Shown: piece by piece, positions 1-9,700 of the stretch | Layout: every line of letters begins with the position of its first letter | How positions within the stretch are numbered: position 1 is the first letter of the stretch | From: Winogradskyella bathintestinalis | GTDB taxonomy: Bacteria > Bacteroidota > Bacteroidia > Flavobacteriales > Flavobacteriaceae | Length of the DNA: 64,000 nucleotides | Direction of reading: 5' to 3' | Assembly: GCF_030407435.1 (NCBI RefSeq) | Contig: NZ_JASDDK010000002.1 | Coordinates: 528,702 to 592,701, forward strand | Made by a program: the position numbers and the translations under genes | The notes under the pieces: generated by a model | What the model was told of the DNA's origin: nothing | The model's database searches: none | What the model saw: the letters and a program-made list of their open reading frames with translations, nothing else

Positions 1-1
1 T

Positions 2-796
2 GGTGAACATATTGCTTATGGCTATGGTTTGGGTGAAATGAATCTTAAAGGTTCTAAAGGATATTCACACAGTGGTGGAATTTTTGGCACCTCCACAGAT
101 GGAATTTATTTGATAAAAGAAGATGTATATGTTATTGGTTTAAGTAATTGTAGTTGCAATGACATCGGTGCTGTAACCCGTAATCTAGCTGCTGTTGCCA
201 TAGGAAAACCGTTTCCCACAATGTCTGATGTCGTAAACATACCTGAAGATAAAATGAAACAGTGGGTTGGAGCTTATGAATTTGAAGATGGAGCAGTAAG
301 GCATATTTTTTTAAAAGATAACAAACTCTATAGCATGAGAGAATCGGAAACGAATACAATTTTTGAAATTTTTCCGTTATCCGAAAATCGTTATATGTTT
401 GAGGGCAGTGGCATAGAATACAAGTTTTCTAATTCCGAAAATGGAAAACATGAAGCTATTTTTATTACCAATACTGAAAGTCGAGGTAAGAAAGTTAATA
501 AACTAATGCCCGAAGAAAAGAAAGCAGTGACACTTACAAATGCTGTTTTAAAACCGTACATCGGCAAATACGAGTTGGGACCTAATTTTCACGTTCAGAT
601 TAGTGTGGATGGCAGTCAAATTTTTGCCCAAGCTACAGGCCAAGGCCAATTTGAAATATATGCCGAAGATGAGACGACTTTTTTCGCTAAAGTTGCTGCC
701 ATAAAAGTTAAATTCAATAAAGATACTTCTGGAAAGGTAGAAAGCTTTACAATATTTCAGGCCGGACAGGAAAATGTGGCCAGGAAAGTTGAATAA
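2..796 (+). CDS. Serine hydrolase, class C beta-lactamase fold, C-terminal part (5' cut by window)
   Basis: The frame is open to the left edge (G-E-H-I-A-Y-G-Y-G-L-G-E-M), so this is the C-terminal part of a longer gene and the TTG at 29 is not a real start. YGYGLG followed by SHSGGIFG matches the end of the beta-lactamase/PBP4* fold, where an H-S/G-G motif replaces the KTG box of the active site. The catalytic SxxK and YxN motifs would lie upstream of the window. The remaining ~190 residues form two similar beta-rich segments beginning near 'MKQWVGAYEFEDG' and 'LKPYIGKYELGP', typical of the DUF3471-like lipocalin domains attached to these hydrolases. Likely periplasmic or lipoprotein peptidase/esterase; the substrate cannot be told. 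Confidence 0.8.
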   Translation, partial: GEHIAYGYGLGEMNLKGSKGYSHSGGIFGTSTDGIYLIKEDVYVIGLSNCSCNDIGAVTRNLAAVAIGKPFPTMSDVVNIPEDKMKQWVGAYEFEDGAVRHIFLKDNKLYSMRESETNTIFEIFPLSENRYMFEGSGIEYKFSNSENGKHEAIFITNTESRGKKVNKLMPEEKKAVTLTNAVLKPYIGKYELGPNFHVQISVDGSQIFAQATGQGQFEIYAEDETTFFAKVAAIKVKFNKDTSGKVESFTIFQAGQENVARKVE

Positions 797-926
797 GTAT
801 AAAAATTATTATTTGAAACCACTTTGTCAACGCAGAGTGGTTTTTTGTTGCTAATTAATAGGTACCACTCACTCACCAAAAAGCACAGTTCCCTGATTCT
901 TCATTTTTTATCTTCTCATTGATGTA

Positions 927-934
927 TAAGTTTG
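927..934 (+). promoter_or_regulatory. Putative -7 promoter element (TAAGTTTG)
   Basis: Matches the Bacteroidota -7 consensus TAnnTTTG, 29 bp before the start codon at 963. No clear -33 TTTG is seen at the right spacing. Confidence 0.35.
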
Positions 935-962
935 ATGCATAGTAACATTAAAACTTTACATC

Positions 963-1640
963 ATGAAAAATCAATTCCATTTAGACATTACAACACCATG
1001 TTCAGAAAATTTCGATCAGTTTTCACCGACTTCTAACGGCGGTTTTTGTGGTTCTTGCGAAAAAGAAGTTATAGACTTTTCTGTAATGACTACTGAAGAC
1101 ATTATAACCTTTTTCAAAACTAAAGCAACTCAAAACACTTGTGGCCGATTTAACAACAACCAATTAAAAACTTATAACGTTGAATCCAAAAAGAACAAGC
1201 GGATTGGTTTTATAACTACCATAGGATTGACATGTTTGGCATTCTTTTCTAGTTTTACAGCACAGGCTCAGGATACAGTAAAAGCTATAGCTCAAAAAAA
1301 TAACAAGTCAGAAATTAAAGCTTCAAAATTTGTGAAAAATATTGTGGTAAAAGGTAATGTCACAGAAAACAATATGCCACTTCCTGGAGCCAATGTAGTT
1401 TTAGAAGGTACGACTATTGGCGTTGCAACCGATTTTGACGGTAATTTTGAATTTCCTGAAAAATTAAAAATCGGAGATATTTTAATCATTAGTTATATCG
1501 GCATGGAATCTCAAAAAATTGTTATTGAGAATAAAGATGCTGATCTAAACATTGCACTTAATATTGATATGAAAGCTGATGCTTGCATCATTATGGGGAA
1601 AGTTGCCGTTAAAGACGTTTATAAGTCCAAAAGAAATTAA
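963..1640 (+). CDS. Four-cysteine N-terminal module, TM segment and CarboxypepD_reg-like domain
   Basis: 225 residues. The N-terminal ~75 residues carry four cysteines (C13, C29, C32, C60) in a CxSENF / FCGSC / TCGRF pattern, suggesting a small metal- or redox-binding module. A hydrophobic segment at about 81-100 ends in A-Q-A-Q. It is followed by a CarboxypepD_reg-like beta-sandwich (about 125-205) with the usual GxVTExxxPLPGANVVLEGTTxGVATDFDGNF pattern seen at the front of SusC/TonB receptors. The order implies a cytoplasmic Cys module and a periplasmic beta domain, although AQAQ could also be a cleavage site. The next gene starts 13 bp downstream, so they probably form an operon. Function unknown; this architecture recurs in Flavobacteriia. 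Confidence 0.75.
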   Translation: MKNQFHLDITTPCSENFDQFSPTSNGGFCGSCEKEVIDFSVMTTEDIITFFKTKATQNTCGRFNNNQLKTYNVESKKNKRIGFITTIGLTCLAFFSSFTAQAQDTVKAIAQKNNKSEIKASKFVKNIVVKGNVTENNMPLPGANVVLEGTTIGVATDFDGNFEFPEKLKIGDILIISYIGMESQKIVIENKDADLNIALNIDMKADACIIMGKVAVKDVYKSKRN

Positions 1641-1653
1641 GCCATTCTGTTTT

Positions 1654-2661
1654 ATGAAAAATAGACTCAGTTTCTTGTTGATTTTTATCTTGACTATTTG
1701 TAATGCCCAAGTTTCGGATTTTAAAACCATCGATTTCACGAAAGCAGATAATATTGCTAAATTAAATAAAGACGGAAGTTTAGAAAATTTACCAGTTTTG
1801 GTACATAAATTAACGTCGAAATTAACTACAGATGTAGAAAAATTTAGAGCAATTTACACATGGGTCTGCACAAATATTAGAGGAGATTACAAGCAACAAA
1901 ACAAAGTAAAAAAATCTCGGGAAAACTTTAAAAATGACAGTATAGGTTACTTGATATGGAATAGTGAGTTTAAAAAAACCGTTTTTAAAAAATTGCTGAA
2001 TCAGAAAAAAACCATTTGCACAGGTTATGCATATTTAATTAAAGAGATGTGTTTTATCGCTAATATTGAATCCGTAATCATTGATGGTTATGGCAGAAGT
2101 TTTGAAACAAACGTAGAAAAACTTGAATCTGCCAATCACTCTTGGAACGCTGTAAAACTAAATAATAAATGGTATTTATGTGATGCCACTTGGTCTAGTG
2201 GATATATGATTAATGGTCAGTTATTTATACAAGAGTATAATGACGGCTATTTTCTAACAGATCCCATATTATTTGCTAAAAATCATTTTCCCATACAAAA
2301 AAAATGGTTTCTAAATGACGATCAAATAAAGGCTAAATTTAGAGCAGAACCCATAGTTTATGGAGAAACATTTAGTCAAAAAACGATTCCTATTAGCCCG
2401 AAAAAATTGGTCACTACTATAAATAAAAATGAAGAAATAAACTTTAAATTTAAATACTTAAAATCCATTAATACAGACGAAATTTCACTAATTCAAATAT
2501 CAGGAGCGGATAAAAAGCCTTATAAAATTTATGATCTTAAAAACGAGAATGGGATAATCTCTTTTAAATGCAAGTTTAAAAGTAACGGCTTCTATGATGT
2601 GCATTTAAATATTAAGAATGATATTGTTGCCACTTATACTATTGAAGTTATAAAAACATAA
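1654..2661 (+). CDS. Exported transglutaminase-like (kyphoscoliosis-type) protein
   Basis: The open frame begins at 1579, but the ATG at 1654 is chosen because it gives a signal peptide (MKNRLSFLLIFILTICNAQ) and a 13-bp gap after the previous gene. A transglutaminase-like fold spans roughly residues 50-190. The Cys-His-Asp triad is visible: C122 in KTICTGYA, H162 in ANHSWN and D177 in CDATW. The C-terminal ~110 residues look like a beta-sandwich. Proteins of this type are cysteine peptidases or crosslinking enzymes with largely unknown substrates. Exported by the Sec pathway. Family assignment is good; the substrate is unknown. Confidence 0.8.
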   Translation: MKNRLSFLLIFILTICNAQVSDFKTIDFTKADNIAKLNKDGSLENLPVLVHKLTSKLTTDVEKFRAIYTWVCTNIRGDYKQQNKVKKSRENFKNDSIGYLIWNSEFKKTVFKKLLNQKKTICTGYAYLIKEMCFIANIESVIIDGYGRSFETNVEKLESANHSWNAVKLNNKWYLCDATWSSGYMINGQLFIQEYNDGYFLTDPILFAKNHFPIQKKWFLNDDQIKAKFRAEPIVYGETFSQKTIPISPKKLVTTINKNEEINFKFKYLKSINTDEISLIQISGADKKPYKIYDLKNENGIISFKCKFKSNGFYDVHLNIKNDIVATYTIEVIKT

Positions 2662-2870
2662 TATCAATTATAACTTTATTAATCAGCATTTAAAACGGCA
2701 CATAAATCTAGTTACACTAACTTACAATTTCCCAATCAACTTATTGCACTATAACCCATAGGTTTACATATTTAAAGCCGTCAACCTATTTTTTATTAAG
2801 TACAACGATATTAACCAAGTAAATTAGCAAGTTCTATATATATTTATCTAGCCAATCAACCCTAAATAAA

Positions 2871-3455
2871 GTGAACATTGTTAACCCAAAAACTCGAGAC
2901 ATTTTTAATGGTCTTAAATTCACGGATGAAGAACTTCAGATAATTGAGTCTTCTTTTCATAAGATTTTTGTAAAAAAAGGCACTATTTTACTCAATGCTG
3001 GGGATATTGCTGATTGTAAATACTATATTTTAGATGGCTGCTTAAGAAGTTATCATACGGCACCAAATGGAAAAGAGTACACCTTACAATTTGGAATAAA
3101 AGATTGGTGGATGGGTGATTTTACTGCGTTTCTCACATCAGAAAAGGCTAGTCTAACCATTGAAGTCTTACAAGATTCTACAATTTATAAAATTTCAAAA
3201 AAGGATAAGGATTATTTATATAATAACGTTCCGAAAGTTGATCGATTCTTTAGGATAAAGCTCGAACGTGCTTTTGCTGCTTTTCAAAAACGAATTCTCG
3301 CGAATATATCCAAAACCGCAACTGAGCGCTATCTCAACTTTATAAATACGTATCCAAATATTGAAAAAAGTATTAAAAACTATCATATCGCTTCTTACTT
3401 AGGTATAACCACTGAAAGTTTAAGTAGAATCAGAAAGGATCTAGCTCGTAAATAA
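2871..3455 (+). CDS. Crp/Fnr-family transcriptional regulator
   Basis: 194 residues from a GTG start; no upstream in-frame ATG fits better. Residues ~20-125 form a cyclic-nucleotide-binding beta-barrel (KGTILLNAGDIADCKYYILDGCLRSYH is the roll typical of the fold). A long helix follows, and a short HTH ends in HIASYLGITTESLSRIRKDL. The HTH is truncated relative to E. coli Crp, as is usual in Bacteroidota. There is no Fnr-type Cys cluster, and the cAMP-contact residues are not convincingly present, so the ligand is unknown. It is a single gene preceded by ~210 bp of AT-rich spacer and followed by a strong terminator. Confidence 0.85.
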   Translation: MNIVNPKTRDIFNGLKFTDEELQIIESSFHKIFVKKGTILLNAGDIADCKYYILDGCLRSYHTAPNGKEYTLQFGIKDWWMGDFTAFLTSEKASLTIEVLQDSTIYKISKKDKDYLYNNVPKVDRFFRIKLERAFAAFQKRILANISKTATERYLNFINTYPNIEKSIKNYHIASYLGITTESLSRIRKDLARK

Positions 3456-3496
3456 GTTTATTACCATACATCAATTTTTAGAAGAAAAAATATTAC

Positions 3497-3504
3497 TAAT
3501 TTTG
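3497..3504 (+). promoter_or_regulatory. Consensus -7 promoter element downstream of the Crp/Fnr gene (TAATTTTG)
   Basis: A perfect TAnnTTTG box lies 42 bp after the crp-like stop codon, with no protein gene downstream on this strand. It is the basis for the small-RNA candidate 3511-3597. No clear -33 element. Confidence 0.35.
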
Positions 3505-3510
3505 CACCAC

Positions 3511-3597
3511 AATTATACAATTGATTAAAGATCTTTTACCCTTAAAGATTAATAGCACCAAAAAGCGCAAGTTATATAACTTGCGCTTTTTATTTAA
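3511..3597 (+). ncRNA. Candidate small RNA
   Basis: A perfect -7 box (3497-3504) is followed about 55 bp later by a strong intrinsic terminator (3560-3591). A transcript of about 85 nt would contain no credible ORF. The alternative is that this is simply the 3' UTR and terminator of the Crp/Fnr gene, with the box a chance match in AT-rich DNA. Confidence 0.25.
3560..3591 (+). terminator. Intrinsic terminator
   Basis: Near-perfect hairpin AAAAAGCGCAAGTT/AACTTGCGCTTTTT closing on a short AT loop, followed by a T run. It ends the Crp/Fnr transcript and/or the small-RNA candidate. Confidence 0.85.
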
Positions 3598-3675
3598 ATG
3601 AGATTACAGAAAATCCCATTAATATTGTGGAATTTTGCTTTTATATAGCTTAATAAATTGAACTTTATTATAAAT

Positions 3676-3701
3676 AAAAGACCATCTTTCGATGGTCTTT
3701 T
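3676..3701 (-). terminator. Intrinsic terminator of the beta-helix gene
   Basis: Perfect 11-bp stem AAAAGACCATC/GATGGTCTTTT with a TTTC loop, 29 bp past the stop codon of the minus-strand giant gene. A- and T-runs on both sides make it plausibly bidirectional. Confidence 0.85.
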
Positions 3702-3729
3702 CAACTATATAAATGGTTTTAATACCCCT

Positions 3730-6700
3730 TTATTCTAAAATTAATTTATGTGACGAATCACCATTTTCTGTATTAATATTTACAATATAAACTCCTGCAG
3801 ACATTCCACTTATATCTAAAGCATTAGTGCCATTTCCAAGTAACAATTGTTTAACTAATCTTCCTGTCATTGATACAATTTGAACTTTTACATTCCCAGA
3901 AACTGCATCATCAATCACAATATTAAATTGTCCTTTGGTTGGATTTGGATATATATTTAAAACAGATGCAACATTGAAATCCTCTACAGATAAAGCCACT
4001 TGTGCTTCATAGGCTCCAATATCACGAGCACTACCAAATACCAACTGACCAATTTGATCTGTAAATGTATCTTCTGGATCACCTGCATTGAACGCTGGTG
4101 AATTGTCTAATAATTGATGTGTAAATGTTGTACCTCCATTATTCTGTAACGGTCCAACCAATGGATTAACATCAACAACATCATTAGCTTCCACTGTAAA
4201 TACATTCAGATCGTCTTCTCCAATTAAATTATAATTGTTTGACGTTATTAAACCTGAAACATCAACACCAGAACTGGCCATATTTAATGCTACGATAGTA
4301 TTCATTAAAGACGTATAACTTTCGGCATCTATACCTCCGCCATATCCATCGGTTGAATTCATTGCAACAGTAACAGCATTTAAGTCCATACTTGTACCAG
4401 CATTAGTTAAACCACCACCAGACATTGATGCAGAGTTACCAGAAATCGTAGTTGTCATCACCGTCGACGTTGCTCCCGTGTTATTGTAAACTCCACCACC
4501 TTCAGCGGCATAGTTACCGGAAACTTCAGAAGTAGTTACTGTCATATCTGACCCACCGTTCCAAAGTCCGCCACCTTCAACAGCATAATTATCTCGTATA
4601 GTTGAAAGCGCAATGGTTGCGGTTGCCATTCCACCTAAATGAAGTCCACCTCCATTTCCTGGTGCTGGCACTGCTGGTGAAACTCCAACATTATTAGCGC
4701 TTAAATCTGAATTGGTCATGTTTAATGTACCCGCTGCCAGCTCAATACCTCCACCAGCTCTATTAGCACGGTTATAAACAATAGAAGAATTTTCTACAGT
4801 TACAGAACCGCCTACACTTAATAATCCGCCACCAGAAGCAGAAGCTCCGTTAGCAATATTATTATTTATAATTGTTCCATTCGTTACATTTAAAGTTCCT
4901 CCATTATTGAAGATCCCTGCTCCACCATCATCAGCAGCACCACCCGAAGCAATATTACCATTAATAATCGTCGCATCAGTCGTCATTATTCCAGTACTAT
5001 TCCATAATCCACCACCTTCACGAGCCGCACTATTTTCATTAACTGTACTTCCAATAAATGTTGCGTCCGCCATGCCAGAAATGTGAAGTCCTCCTCCATT
5101 TCCTGGTGCTGGTGCTAAACTTCCGGCGTCGTTAGTGTTCAGGTCGGTATTTGTGACCAATAATGTACCATCTATAATTTCAATACCACCACCTGCTCGG
5201 TTAGCTTTATTTGATGTAATTACTGCACCAATAATAGTTATCATACCATCTGTGCTGAAAATTCCACCACCAGAACCAGAACTACCGTCTGCATAATTAT
5301 TTTTTATTTGAGTAGTGTCATTAATATTCAATGTACCTCCATTGTTGAAGATACCGCCACCACCATTATCAGCATCATTACCGTAAGCAATATTTCCGTC
5401 AATTAGAGTTCCGGCAATGGTCATTGTTCCTCCGTTATTCCATAATCCACCACCTTCACTAGCAGCTTCATTTGCAAAAACGGTTCCACCGGTATATGTT
5501 ATTACTGCAGCACCTCCTGTAACGTGAAGACCTCCACCATTACCTGGCGCGGGTGTTCCTGATTCCAATCCATTAACATCATTATTTAAAAGATTAGCAT
5601 TATTTAGAAAGTCAGCTGTACCATCAACAATCTCAACACCACCACCTGCACGATTTGCAGAATTGAATTGGATATTTGAATTATTAACTGTAACCGCCCC
5701 CGCAATACTAAAAATTCCACCACCTGAACCAGCGGTTCCGTTAGCCAAATTATTACTTATAATGGCATCGTTTTGAACCATTAAAGTTCCTCCATTATTA
5801 AAGATTCCACCACCACCATCGGCAGCATCATCACCTGAAGCAATATTTAAACTAATGGTAGACCCTTCGACAGTCATTGTTCCAGTACCGTTCCAAAGAC
5901 CACCACCTTCAGTAGCTGCAGTATTCATATTTACGGTTCCTCCTATTATATCAACAGTACTATTGCCACTAATATGAAGACCACCACCATTTCCTGGTGC
6001 TCCCATACCTGTTACAACTCCTGTATCATTAGAATTCAAAGTAACGTTTGTAAGCATTACTGCTCCACCTCCATTGGCTTCGATTCCTCCACCTGCTCGG
6101 TTAGAGGTATTATCCATAATCGCAATACCATTCGCTGTTAACGTTCCGGCTGCATTCAATATACCACCACCTGTGGATTGTGCTCCGTCGGCAACGTTAT
6201 TTGTAATTTCTGTTGAACCCGAAAGTTCTAAAGTTCCTCCTTCATTGTAAATCCCTCCACCTCCTGAAGCTCCCGCTGTATCAGCATCGCTTCCTGAGGC
6301 CGTATTACCATCTACCGTATGATCTATAACGGTCATTATTCCTGATCCGTTCCATAATCCACCACCTTCGTTAGCGGCTGTATTCATATTTGTTGTTCCC
6401 CCTGTGATGTCAACATTACTATTACCACTAATATGAAGTCCACCGCCATTTCCTGGTGCTCCCATTCCGGTTACGACTCCAGTGTCGTTTAAATTTAAAT
6501 AGACATTAGTCAGCATTACTGCTCCGCCACCGTTAACTTCAATTCCGCCACCTGCTCGGTTTGAGGTGTTATCTTGAATTGTAATTCCATTAGCCGTTAA
6601 GGTTCCGGCAGCATTCAATATGCCACCACCTGTGGATTGTGCTCCGTCGGCTATGTTATTTTTAATTTCTGTTGCACCTGAAAGTTCCAAAGTTCCACCT

Positions 6701-9700
6701 TCATTGTAGATGCCTCCGCCACCTGCTGCGCCTGCTGTTTCAGCATCACTTCCGGAGGCTATATTGCCATCAACCGTATGGTCAACAATAGTCATTACAC
6801 CAGATCCATTCCATAATCCACCACCTTCGTTAGCAGCTGTGTTCATATTTGTTGTTCCTCCTGTAATTGTTGCATTACCTGGACCCGTGATATGTAAACC
6901 TCCACCATTTCCAGGGGCAGAAGCAGTAGAATTATTATCTAAAGTTACATTAGTTAATATTAAAGTTCCTGAGGCCATTGTAGAATTATCTTCAATGCCA
7001 CCACCAGCACGATTGGAAGTATTCCCTGTAATTACAGAGTTTAAAACAGTTACGTTACCTCCAGAAATATTTTGAATGCCTCCACCAGAACCTGAGGCTC
7101 CAGTTGCTGTATTGTTAGTAATAGCTGTGTCATTTTGAACAATTAATGTACCTCCATTGTTGAATATTCCACCACCACCGTCATCCGCTGCCGGTCCTTG
7201 TGCTTCATTTCCATTGATGGTTGTACCATTAATGGTCATAGTTCCTGTACTGTTCCACAATCCACCACCTTCTCTCGCGGCAACGTTATTGCTCATCGTT
7301 CCACCTGTAATCGTCGCAGATGCAGAACCACTAATATGTAGTGCGCCTCCATTTCCTGGATTTGCGACTGCTGGTTCAACTCCTGTGTTGTTATTGCTTA
7401 CATTAAAGTTTTCTGAAAATTCAATTGAACCTTCTATAATTTCTATGGCACCACCTGCACGATTAGATCGGTTAAACGTTATAACTGCACCTGAAATCGT
7501 TACAGCACCATCCGTACTTAAAATAGCACCACCAGATCCTGAAGCTCCGTCAGCAATATTATTTAATATTGACGCTGCGTTTCCAACAATCAATGTACCT
7601 CCATTGTTAAAGATTGCTCCCCCACCATCATCGGCATCATCACCTGAAGCTATATTACCGTCCAAAAATGATACGCTCACGTCCATGGTTCCCATATTGT
7701 TCCAGAGTCCTCCACCTTCTTTAGCAGCATAATTATTTGAAATCGTTGAAAAGTTGGAAACTGTGGCATTTGTTGTACCAGATAAGTGTATCGCACCACC
7801 ATTTCCTGGATTAGGAGTTATGGTGTTTCCTAATTCAATATCGACTCCAGCAGCATTTCCTGTAAATGTTACTCCAGATAAAATCAAAGTTCCATTTGAG
7901 CTATCTTCAATGGCTCCACCAGCCCTACTTGCGAAGTTTCCGGTGATTGCTAATCCATTAGCCAAATTTAAAGTTCCATTTTCATTATTGAAAATAGCAC
8001 CACCTCTACCACCAACATCTGTTCCGTCAGCAATATTTCCTGTTAAGGTAGTATCTTCATCTACATTTAAGATTCCACCATTATTAAAAAGTCCACCACC
8101 GCCAGTAGCATTGCCATTGGCTGTGTTTCCTGTAATAGTAGTTCCATTAATTGACATTACACCTACACTATTCCATAGTCCACCACCTTCAAAAGCCGTA
8201 TTATTGGTAACAGCTCCACCATTATAAACTACATTCCCCATTCCTGAGATATGTAAGCCACCACCATTTCCTGGTGCTGGACCGTTTACCGTATTTGAAT
8301 GTAAGGATAGATTATTAAAGGTATAAGTTTCATAAGCTGCTGAATTAATTTCGATTCCTCCACCAGCACGGTTAGCCGTATTGTTATTTATTGTTATGCC
8401 ATCGATATCAAGCGTCCCTGGTGTTAAAGAAAAGATTCCACCACCAGAACCTAATGTTCCTGAAGCCATATTATTTGAAATTGTGGTTCCTGGCATCACC
8501 ACTAAAGCACCCCCATTATTAAAGATTCCTCCACCTCCATCGTCGCTTGCTGCACCTTGTGCATCATTGCCATCTATAATCGTTCCATCTACAGTCATGC
8601 TCCCAGAACCATTCCATAGTCCACCACCTTCTCGTGCTGCTATATTATCTTTTACGGTTCCATTATTTATATAAGCATCTGCAGCACCGGTAATATGAAG
8701 TCCTCCTCCATTTCCTGGCGCTGGTCCAGTTTCATTATAGTCTAATGTAACATTAGTAAGATTTATCGTTCCTTCAATAGCTTCAATACCACCACCAGCT
8801 CTCTGTGAATTATTATAAGCTACCCATGATGAATTAATAGTTACAACTCCATTAGTACTAAAAATACCACCACCAGATCCAGATGTTCCATCAGCAGTAT
8901 TGTATAAAACTTGAGATCCACCATATAATGTTAACGTTCCTCCATTATTAAAGATTCCACCTCCACCATCATCTGCAGCATCTCCAGAAGCTGTATTGTT
9001 CTGCACAGTTGCGTTGTCAATAGTCATTACACCAGAACCATTCCATAGTCCACCACCTTCGAGTGCAGCAACGTTTCCATTTGCAGTTCCTCCAGAAATA
9101 TTAGTGTCGCCTGCACCTGTAATGTGTAAACCACCACCATTTCCTGGTGCAGCAATAGCCGGATATACCCCTGCATTATTATAATCTAGATTTACGTTAT
9201 TTAATGTAATTGCTAAACCAGCACCCGAGTTGTCTTCAATTCCACCACCTGCTCTATTTGCCGTGTTGTTAGAAATTTCAGAATCATTCACGACCAAAGT
9301 ACCACCAGCCGCATTGTAAATTCCTCCACCAGAACCAGAAGCTCCGTAGGCTATATTATTTGAAATTGTACAATTATTTATTGTAACAGCTGCATTGGTC
9401 ATATAAATACCACCACCATCTATAGCCATTCCATTAGTTAATGTTAGATAATTTAATTCTAACGAACCAGCTGTAACGTAGAATACTCTACTATTATTAT
9501 TAGCATCAATCGTAACTGAGGGACCAGTAATTGTTAATTCTTTCGTTATTAATAGTTCGCTCGTTAAAGTTACTGTTGTTACTGCAGGATCAAAAGTAAT
9601 AGTTCCTCCAGCAGGTGTGTCCGCAATTTCGTTTCGCAGAGTTCCGTCTGTTCCATCATCTGCACTACTAGTAACTACTTGTGCAAACAAATCTGTTGAA

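Noticed and set aside
1579..1653. Extended N-terminus (25 residues) for the transglutaminase-like gene
   Set aside because: It would overlap the previous gene by 62 bp and bury the signal peptide; ATG at 1654 fits better.
6710..9184. Several plus-strand ORFs of 60-190 codons with proline-rich products (PPPP, PFPG)
   Set aside because: They are the antisense of the Gly/Asn-rich beta-helix repeats; GGG/NGG codons read backward give PPP.
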